Source: Chitinophagales bacterium (lineage in GTDB: Bacteria > Bacteroidota > Bacteroidia > Chitinophagales > UBA10324). From it: 5,436 bases of DNA. Both the position numbers and the translations under genes were made by a program. The stretch covers positions 1 through 5,436 of the forward strand of contig JAJAYG010000173.1 in the NCBI GenBank assembly GCA_026786335.1, written 5' to 3'. The notes under the pieces were generated by a model. The model was not told the DNA's origin. It saw only the letters and a list, made by a program, of their open reading frames with translations, and did not search any database. How positions within the stretch are numbered: the first letter of the stretch is position 1; each line of letters begins with the position of its first letter. Of the stretch, positions 1 through 5,436 are shown one piece after another.

Positions 1-1165
1 CATGAACACCATGCGCAGCGGAAGTGCGCCTGATGCAAATGTTGCATCAGTTCATTATGCTATTCGAAACAAAAAAAATTCGCTTGAAGCAACAGGATTT
101 GGAAATTACAGTGCTGTTTCTGATTCTGGTTTTTCAAACCCAAAAACCGGTGGCTATTACAATATTAGTTTGAACGAAACAAAAGGTAAATGGACTGAAT
201 GGATCTGGCACGAATTGATTACTCCCAATTACGACCAAAATGATTTAGGAATTTTATTCGGCAACAATCAAATGACAGTTGGCGGCGGATTCAACTATAA
301 TAATCAGGAATTAAAAAAGGGGCCTTTCTACAATGTAAACTCATGGGGAAGTTTGAACTATAAAACACAAGTTGAACCTTTTCAATATCAGGAGTGGGAA
401 TTCAATACCGGTGTTAGCGGGCAGTTTAAAAATTTTTACAACATTGGTGCATTCATTTATTCAAAACCTTTGTGGTACTATGATTATTATGAGCCGCGTG
501 TTGAAGGTGCCAAATATTACCATGCTCCATTTGTATACACTCAACTCTTCTTTAATACTGATTACAGAAAAAAAGTTGCGCTTAGCGCCAGCATTGGCTA
601 TGGCGAATCTCCCGAACCAAAAGATACTTACCTGGAAGCTGGTGTGAGTCCCTATTTTATTTTGAATGATCACTTTTCATTCTGGTACGATCTGTTTGTG
701 AGCAAAGACCGATCGAATTATGGTTTCGTGAATTTTGATTCTAATGATGAAATAATTTTTGGAAGAAGAAATACCTTCAGAGTTTCAAACACGATCAACG
801 CAAAATATACTTTCAATCCGAAAATGAATTTCAACTTTAGAGCAAGATATTACTGGGGCAAAGTTACTTACGTCCAATTTTATGAATTACAGGATGAGGG
901 CACTTTAGCATCAACAGATTTTACCGGCAACTACGATTATAATTTTAATGTTTTTAACATTGATGCAGTTTATGAATGGGAATTTGCGCCGGGAAGTTTT
1001 TTGAATTTGATCTGGAAGAATAATATTTTCCAAAGTGATGATGCCGGCACTGATGATTACTTTGATAATTTCAAAAAAACTTTTGACTCACCACAATCAA
1101 ACGGAATTTCAGTGAAGCTTATTTATTACCTGGATTATTTATCACTGAGAAAAAAATCTTCATAA
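1..1165 (+). CDS. DUF5916 / CBM9-like family protein, C-terminal part (5' end outside window)
   Basis: This is the last 387 residues of a protein whose start lies to the left; the ATG at position 2 is probably internal, because DUF5916 proteins are usually about twice this long. The visible part is rich in aromatic residues and alternating polar/hydrophobic strands, as in an outer-membrane beta-barrel. Family-like stretches are YDQNDLGIL (residues about 77-85), a RRNTFRVSNTINAKYTFNP block (about 255-273), a RARYYWGKVTYVQFYEL block (about 280-296), YEWEFAPGSFLNLIW (about 324-338), and a final KLIYYLDYL (about 372-380) just before the stop. In full-length relatives a signal peptide and a CBM9-like sugar-binding domain precede this region; neither can be seen here. 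Its function is not established: the family is often labelled 'hydrolase', but I see no catalytic motif in this part. It ends 19 bp from the convergent minus-strand gene. The DUF5916 assignment rests on recalled motifs and is fairly strong. Confidence 0.85.
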   Translation, partial: MNTMRSGSAPDANVASVHYAIRNKKNSLEATGFGNYSAVSDSGFSNPKTGGYYNISLNETKGKWTEWIWHELITPNYDQNDLGILFGNNQMTVGGGFNYNNQELKKGPFYNVNSWGSLNYKTQVEPFQYQEWEFNTGVSGQFKNFYNIGAFIYSKPLWYYDYYEPRVEGAKYYHAPFVYTQLFFNTDYRKKVALSASIGYGESPEPKDTYLEAGVSPYFILNDHFSFWYDLFVSKDRSNYGFVNFDSNDEIIFGRRNTFRVSNTINAKYTFNPKMNFNFRARYYWGKVTYVQFYELQDEGTLASTDFTGNYDYNFNVFNIDAVYEWEFAPGSFLNLIWKNNIFQSDDAGTDDYFDNFKKTFDSPQSNGISVKLIYYLDYLSLRKKSS

Positions 1166-1184
1166 GCGAGGGAACCAAATTATT

Positions 1185-2051
1185 CTATTCAATAATTTCT
1201 TTCACCCTTAACAGTTCTCTTACCTTTTCCGAAATACCGGCAAGTTCGTAAGATGAGATCAAAGAATTAATCAATGTTACAATCACATGCTTGTTACTAC
1301 ATGGCAGAAAATATTCGGGCTTAGGATCGGCGTTTAATTTTTTGAGGTAAACAGAAATATCGTTGCGGCTAAAAATTACACCTTTGTTAAACGGATTAAT
1401 GTAAAATAAAATCTGGCTTTTTATTTTCTGCTCTTCATCATTCTTTAAAATAAAATCTTTGTGAAATGAAAGAACAAAATGTTGCGGCAAATGAATGCCG
1501 TAAACAGGCATGTGAACTTTTGCTGCAAGAATCAAATACAAAACAGAAAGCGAAACCGGATTTCCTTTCTTCGATTCCAAAACATAATTTAAATAATTAC
1601 TCTGCGGATCCTGAATGTTAGCCGTGTTACCCGAAAATCCATTGAGTGTAAACAAAACATGATTGAAAACATTTACCTGCTCCAATGCAATCTGATTGTA
1701 ATTCATCTCCTGCGAAATATCATATCCGATTCTGTCAAGTTGTTGATGCATTTTAAAAACATCGAGATCGGGATATTGATAGCGGGCAATCATGGTTGCA
1801 CCTTCGAGCAAATCATTCTTGTCGTCAGTAGCCCATTTCTTTAAATCGAATAAGAGGTTTTCATACTGAATAATATGAATAAGTTCTTCGAGGCGATAAT
1901 GCAGATTGGGATCAAATGATTTTTCCCATGCTTCTTCTAACGATGGAATTACTGTGGTGCCAAGCGAAATAAGTTTATCAGTTACATGCTGATAGACTTC
2001 CTTATCGGGGTCATCAAGCAAGTTTATAAGCGCTGAAATTTCGTTGGTCAT
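1185..2051 (-). CDS. SirB1/UPF0162-type transglutaminase-like protein
   Basis: This 288-residue gene starts at ATG 2051 and stops with TAG at 1187-1185. Residues about 1-62 look alpha-helical and HEAT-like (LINLLDDPDKEVYQHVTDKL and a following IPSLEEAW helix). The rest matches the transglutaminase-like core of the SirB1/UPF0162 family: EGATMIARYQYPDLDV (about 83-98), LFTLNGFSGN (about 133-142), NYLNYVLESKKGNPVSLSVLY (about 152-172), LPQHFVLSF (about 188-196) and FYINPFNKG (about 216-224). In true transglutaminases the triad is Cys-His-Asp. Here no Cys is seen in the GNPVSLSVLY segment, the His of the QHF motif is kept (about 191), and the position normally Asp in Y-x-D-P-F is Asn (about 219). 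A catalytic role is therefore doubtful, and a scaffold or binding role is as likely. The biological role of the family is not settled. Upstream lies a heptamer repeat in the leader; no Shine-Dalgarno is seen. Family call is firm, function unknown. Confidence 0.88.
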   Translation of the reverse strand: MTNEISALINLLDDPDKEVYQHVTDKLISLGTTVIPSLEEAWEKSFDPNLHYRLEELIHIIQYENLLFDLKKWATDDKNDLLEGATMIARYQYPDLDVFKMHQQLDRIGYDISQEMNYNQIALEQVNVFNHVLFTLNGFSGNTANIQDPQSNYLNYVLESKKGNPVSLSVLYLILAAKVHMPVYGIHLPQHFVLSFHKDFILKNDEEQKIKSQILFYINPFNKGVIFSRNDISVYLKKLNADPKPEYFLPCSNKHVIVTLINSLISSYELAGISEKVRELLRVKEIIE

Positions 2052-2155
2052 TTAAAAAATAAATCAGAAATTGGAAAATAGAAAATAGAAATTAGAAATA
2101 TTAGTTCGTAGTTATTATTTCAATTGCGTTTTTAACTTTGGTCTTAGGCCTTAAA
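2052..2155. other. Intergenic spacer between topA stop and SirB1-like gene start
   Basis: This 104-bp A/T-rich spacer holds the heptamer array and no open reading frame. The topA-proximal part contains the short palindrome AGGCCT (near 2146-2151), which is too small to be a convincing terminator stem and has no T-tract partner. A weak Bacteroidota-style promoter for the downstream minus-strand gene could be read (TTG at 2123-2121 and TAATATTT at 2103-2096, 17 bp between them), but it matches the TAnnTTTG consensus poorly. Whether the SirB1-like gene is read through from topA or has its own promoter cannot be decided from the sequence. Confidence 0.6.
2067..2101. repeat. Five tandem imperfect 7-bp units in the leader of the SirB1-like gene
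   Basis: Five adjoining heptamers read on the + strand: gaaattg (2067-2073), gaaaata (2074-2080), gaaaata (2081-2087), gaaatta (2088-2094) and gaaatat (2095-2101). Every unit begins with GAAA, and two neighbours are identical. The array ends 15 bp upstream of the ATG at 2051, so on the coding strand it forms a pyrimidine-rich leader with TTTC every 7 bases. A/T-rich arrays of this kind are, to my recollection, common between genes in Bacteroidota. The units are imperfect, which makes copy-number slippage less likely. No function can be assigned. Confidence 0.75.
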
Positions 2156-4515
2156 TCAAAATCCCTTCTTCTTAAATTTTGTAAATCCTCTCTTAGGTGC
2201 ATCCTTTGCCTTCTCTAAAAGTTCCATACAATCACTTAAAGTTAATTTTTCGGGAGTTATACCGGCAGGAATTTTAGCATTAAGTTTTCCGCTCTTAACA
2301 TAGGGGCCCCATCTTCCGTTTAAAACCTGAACGCCATTCTCTTTAAAATCTTTTATTACGCTGCTCGCCTTTTCTGCAATTAAAACCAGCGCTTCGTCCA
2401 ATGTAATCGTCATTGGATCCTGATCTTTTTTAATGGAATAGAATTTTTTATTGTTCAATACATAAGGGCCAAATCTTCCTTCATTCACCATCACATCATC
2501 ACCATCATGTGTTCCAAGATTTCGGGGAAATTTAAAAAGCGGCAATGCTTCTTCAAGTGTAATGGTTTCAATACTTAAGTCGCCGCGAATTTTTGCATAG
2601 CGTGGTTTATCAGGATCATCCTGCAAACCTATTTGCACCATGGGTCCATAGCGCCCCATTCTTGCGATTACTTTCTTTCCGCTTTTTGGATCTATACCAA
2701 GGTCACGTTCGCCCGATGCTCTTTCTGCATTGTCCATTGTTGATTCTACATTTTTATGAAATGGTTTATAAAAATCATCAATCATTTTATCCCACTTAAT
2801 AATTCCATTTGAAATATCGTCAAACTCTTTTTCGATCTCTGCAGTAAAACCAAAATCCATTACGCTGGGAAAGTGTTGAATTAAAAAATCATTTACAATC
2901 ATTCCAATATCGGTTGGAAATAATTTTGATTTCTCTGCTCCGGTGTTTTCACTCTCCGTTAATTTGCTGATCTCATCCTTCTTTAAAAGCAACACGCGAA
3001 AATCACGCTTAACGCCTTCGCGATCTTTCTTCTCTACGTAACCACGCTTTTGAACGGTACTTATGGTTGGTGCATACGTTGAAGGTCTTCCAATACCAAG
3101 CTCTTCTAATTTTTTTACCAATGCTGCTTCAGTGTATCGTGCCGATGCGCGGGTAAATCTTTCTGTAGCCGACATTTCTACAAACTTCAATTGTTCTCCT
3201 GCTTTTAATGGCGGCAACATTCCTTCGGTGCTTTCAACTTTTGCTTCATCAGAATCATCATCTGTTGATTCCATGTAAACTTTTAAAAATCCGTCGAACA
3301 ATAAAACTTCGCCGCTGGCTGTAAGCTCTTCATCTTTAATTGTTGAGATGCCGATTTTCGCTGTTGTCTTTTCTAATTGTGCATCACTCATTTGCGATGC
3401 AATGGTGCGTTTCCAAATCAAACTATATAATCGCTGCTCATCATATTCGCCGTCAATTTCTTTGTTCTCTATGTAAGAAGGGCGAATGGCTTCGTGCGCT
3501 TCCTGCGCATTGGCAGTTTTGGTTGCATACTTACGCTGCTGAGCATATTTTTTCCCATAGCTTTTTTCAATCTCTGTGTGAATTGCTGCCAGAGCAGTTT
3601 CAGAAAGATTGGTTGAGTCGGTACGCATGTAAGTAATTTTTCCGCTCTCATATAATCTTTGTGCAATCAGCATGGTGCGCGCAACAGAGAAACTTAGTTT
3701 ACGACTTGCTTCTTGTTGCAGTGTTGAGGTAGTGAATGGTGCCGAAGGAGATTTTTTAGCCGGCTTCACCTGCACATCTTTCACTTTGTAATCGGCACCA
3801 ATGCATTTTTTTAAAAAACTTAAGGCATCTTTTTCTTCACTCTTATTTTTAGAAAGCTCCGCTTTAAAAACTACTTCATTCCCAAACTTATCTTTTGCTT
3901 TAAACTGCGCAACAATTTTAAATGAAGATGTTGAATTGAACTGATTGATCTCTCTTTCACGATCAACAATTAATCTAACAGCTACTGATTGCACTCTTCC
4001 TGCAGAGAGTGATCCTTTGATTTTTCTCCAGAGGATCGGGCTCAGTTCAAACCCTACAAGGCGGTCAAGAATTCTTCGCGCCTGTTGAGCATCCACAAGA
4101 TTGATATCTATTGTTCGCGGGTTTGCTACTGCATCTAAAATTGCCTTCTTGGTAATTTCATGAAAAACAATTCGCTTGGCTTTCTTTACATCTAATCCAA
4201 GTGCCTCACACAAATGCCAGCTGATAGCTTCTCCTTCACGATCCTCGTCAGTAGCTAACCAAACTTCATCGGCCTGCTTAGCTAATTTTTTTAATTCACT
4301 CACTACTTGTTTTTTCTCGGCGCTTATTTCGTAAGTGGGTTTGTAATTATTCTTTACATCAATGGCAGCATCAGATTTTGGAAGATCGCGAATGTGACCG
4401 AAAGAAGATTTTACAATAAACTTATTATCCAAAAATTTCTCAAGTGTCTTTGCTTCGCAGGACTCTCAACAATCATCAGACTTTTACCTAACTCCTTCGG
4501 TTTTTTAGTTGCCAT
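2156..4515 (-). CDS. topA: DNA topoisomerase I (type IA), with an apparent one-base deletion near its 5' end
   Basis: Type IA topoisomerase that relaxes negative supercoils through a transient 5'-phosphotyrosine link in the cytoplasm/nucleoid. The ATG at 4515 opens MATKKPKELGKSLMIVESPAK, then the frame breaks and hits TAA at 4413-4411. One added base between 4453 and 4452 restores the family motif ESPAKAKT and joins the 758-codon downstream frame, giving 786 residues, a normal length. Restored numbering: TOPRIM catalytic Glu about 17, DEDREGEAISWHL about 90-102, SAGRVQSVAVRL about 171, FTTSTLQQEASRKL about 262, active-site Tyr in YMRTDS about 296 (codon 3631-3629), AQEAHEAIRPS about 338, and ELGIGRPSTYAPTI about 473. 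The tail has three topoisomerase C-terminal repeats (cores RYGPMV, RFGPYV, RWGPYV) and a basic end, KFKKKGF. Only three cysteines are seen in the 758-codon frame, none in a four-Cys zinc ribbon. No Shine-Dalgarno precedes the ATG. As written, the downstream frame lacks the catalytic Glu, so it would not give an active enzyme unless the base is a sequence error. Confidence 0.95.
4450..4456 (-). other. topA: Frameshift point in topA
   Basis: On the coding strand the reading is GAG AGT CCT GCG AAG CAA AGA CAC, where the family motif needs GCG AAG GCA AAG ACA. A single missing G (a C on the + strand, next to 4452/4453) accounts for the shift. Upstream of the break, frame 0 encodes ...MIVESPAK; downstream, the second frame encodes AKTLEKFLDNKFIVKSSFGH. 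In the second frame the nearest upstream stop is TGA at 4468-4466, so that frame cannot include the ATG at 4515. The nearest alternative start in the second frame is the TTG at 4432-4430, which lies inside the conserved domain. Confidence 0.9.
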
Positions 4516-4636
4516 GAATTTTTTTGAACTGAACTATATTAAATACAAGTGTGCAAAGAAATAAGAATGGGCGAGAATAATCAAAATTTTTATTGGAGGG
4601 GAAAAGAAATGCATTCGGCTGTCACAAATAATTCTT
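4516..4636. other. Intergenic spacer between saccharopine dehydrogenase-like gene and topA
   Basis: This 121-bp A/T-rich stretch contains no gene. It holds the weak candidate topA promoter and an 8-bp palindrome AATGCATT region near 4608-4614 that is too short to be called a terminator. No hairpin followed by a T-run was found for the end of the upstream gene. Confidence 0.6.
4554..4586 (-). promoter_or_regulatory. Weak candidate Bacteroidota-type promoter upstream of topA
   Basis: On the minus strand TTTTG (4586-4582) is followed after 18 bp by TATTTCTTTG (4563-4554), which resembles the Bacteroidota -33 TTG and -7 TAnnTTTG elements. The second box is two bases longer than the consensus. 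It lies about 40 bp upstream of the topA ATG. The match is weak and the region is A/T-rich, so chance is a real possibility. Confidence 0.25.
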
Positions 4637-5436
4637 TCATTGGGTTTGTAATTTTTTATTCTGTTCTTCAACAGCAATTACTTCTTCTTTAAAAATAATT
4701 CCCAAAGCTTCCAACTCTTTTAACACCGGTTCATACACTTGCGACATCACCGGAATGTGAACACCTGTGAGAAACATTTCTGACTGCAATAATAGTTTTA
4801 CCATTAATGCCAAAGGCAATCCTACGGTTTTAGCCATGGCTGTATTAATTGCATCATCACCTTTTAAAACCAGTGTGCTGATTCTTCTCTTTAGCTTTTC
4901 ATCTTGCAAAAATTCAAACTCATGCCTCATTACCACCAAATCATTATCGTGCGGTTGCATCACCCATTTTTTTTCAATCAGTTGCTGAAGAATTTGTGCA
5001 GGTGTTCCGTGCACCAATAAAATTTTTTCATCACTGAATAATCCCAGCCATTCCAATCTCGAAATCATTTCACTCTTTTTTCCGCAATCAAAATATTTTG
5101 CTGTGCGCTCACGAATTGATTTATCAAAATGCTTTTTCTTTTCGGGCAAATAAGATGAAAGCCATTGCGCATAAGTAAGTGACGATGCATTCTCAATTAC
5201 ATAAGAATCTTCAGTTAAACCCAATTGAACCAATGCATTCCATGCTTCGCAATAACCTTCTTTTCTGAGTGTTGATCGCAGAATTGTTTTCACGCCTACT
5301 AATCCATACTTCGAAATATATTGCAATGAATCGCGATTGGGATACGATTCAAATTTTCCAAACCCTTCAACTATAAATTTTTCTGTGGTAGTGAAGATGC
5401 GGTGGTACGGAACAAATTTTTTATTTCCGTTTTGTA
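4637..5436 (-). CDS. Saccharopine dehydrogenase-like protein, C-terminal part (5' end outside window)
   Basis: The frame stays open to the right edge of the window, so the true start is outside; 265 residues are visible, ending with TGA at 4639-4637. The edge part reads NKKFVPYHRIFTTTEKFIVE and then GKFESYPNRDSLQYISKYGL, a pattern typical of the C-terminal domain of LYS9-type saccharopine dehydrogenase. Further family-like stretches are TILRSTLRKEGYCEAWNALV (about residues 50-69), VMRHEFEF (about 168-175), KGDDAINTAMAKTVGLPLAL (about 191-210) and LTGVHIPVMSQVYEPVLKEL (about 222-241). The N-terminal NAD(P)-binding Rossmann domain is not in view. The family splits saccharopine to glutamate and 2-aminoadipate semialdehyde in lysine metabolism; in bacteria the same fold also serves related dehydrogenases such as carboxynorspermidine synthase, but the visible motifs fit the LYS9 type better. 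The direction (biosynthetic or catabolic) cannot be told from this fragment. topA follows 121 bp downstream on the same strand. Confidence 0.87.
   Translation of the reverse strand, partial: QNGNKKFVPYHRIFTTTEKFIVEGFGKFESYPNRDSLQYISKYGLVGVKTILRSTLRKEGYCEAWNALVQLGLTEDSYVIENASSLTYAQWLSSYLPEKKKHFDKSIRERTAKYFDCGKKSEMISRLEWLGLFSDEKILLVHGTPAQILQQLIEKKWVMQPHDNDLVVMRHEFEFLQDEKLKRRISTLVLKGDDAINTAMAKTVGLPLALMVKLLLQSEMFLTGVHIPVMSQVYEPVLKELEALGIIFKEEVIAVEEQNKKLQTQ

Noticed and set aside
2096..2123. Promoter for the SirB1-like gene
   Set aside because: The TTG/TAATATTT pair matches the Bacteroidota consensus weakly and overlaps the A/T-rich repeat, where chance matches are frequent.
2143..2155. AGGCCT palindrome as a topA terminator
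   Set aside because: The stem is only six bases, extends poorly, and lacks a T-tract on the transcript side.
3063..3636. Plus-strand open frames at 3063-3278 and 3340-3636
   Set aside because: They lie antisense to the well-conserved topA coding region and their translations resemble no protein I recognise; shadow frames are the simplest explanation.
4430..4432. TTG at 4432 as the real topA start
   Set aside because: It would remove the ESPAKAKT TOPRIM motif, has no ribosome-binding site, and sits inside a conserved domain; an intact motif half lies just upstream in the other frame from a good ATG at 4515.
5324..5326. TTG at 5326 as the start of the saccharopine dehydrogenase-like gene
   Set aside because: The frame continues open to the window edge and encodes family-typical sequence (VPYHRIF, YPNRDSL) upstream of it.
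1..5436. A previously undescribed multi-gene system
   Set aside because: All four genes belong to known families and show no shared pathway, mobile-element boundary, CRISPR repeat or toxin/antitoxin pair.

Overview
The window looks like an AT-rich chromosomal segment from a member of the Bacteroidota, probably near the Chitinophagales/Sphingobacteriales. The evidence is a DUF5916 outer-membrane-type protein, a saccharopine dehydrogenase C-terminal domain, a topoisomerase I tail made of C-terminal repeats with no zinc-finger cysteines, and start codons without a Shine-Dalgarno sequence. The placement rests on protein family resemblance recalled from memory, not on a search.

Layout: positions 1-1165 (+) hold the C-terminal part of a DUF5916 protein that is cut by the left edge. 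It converges, with a 19-bp gap, on a SirB1/UPF0162-type transglutaminase-like gene (1185-2051, -). A 104-bp spacer (2052-2155) carrying five 7-bp A/T-rich repeat units separates that gene from topA (2156-4515, -). A 121-bp spacer (4516-4636) then leads to the C-terminal part of a saccharopine dehydrogenase-like gene (4637-5436, -), cut by the right edge. The three minus-strand genes are co-directional, but the spacers are long enough that they may not form one operon, and their functions (lysine metabolism, DNA supercoiling, unknown transglutaminase-like) do not suggest one pathway.

The main anomaly is in topA. The N-terminal TOPRIM motif ESPAKAKT, which carries the catalytic glutamate, is split by an apparent one-base deletion next to position 4452/4453. 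Restoring one base joins a normal ATG start at 4515 to the rest of the gene and gives a standard 786-residue topoisomerase I. The remaining 758 codons are clean, so a sequencing or assembly error, or a very recent mutation, is more likely than an old pseudogene.

I found no RNA gene, mobile element, CRISPR array or defence-like cassette. Apart from the topA frameshift this is an ordinary housekeeping region.
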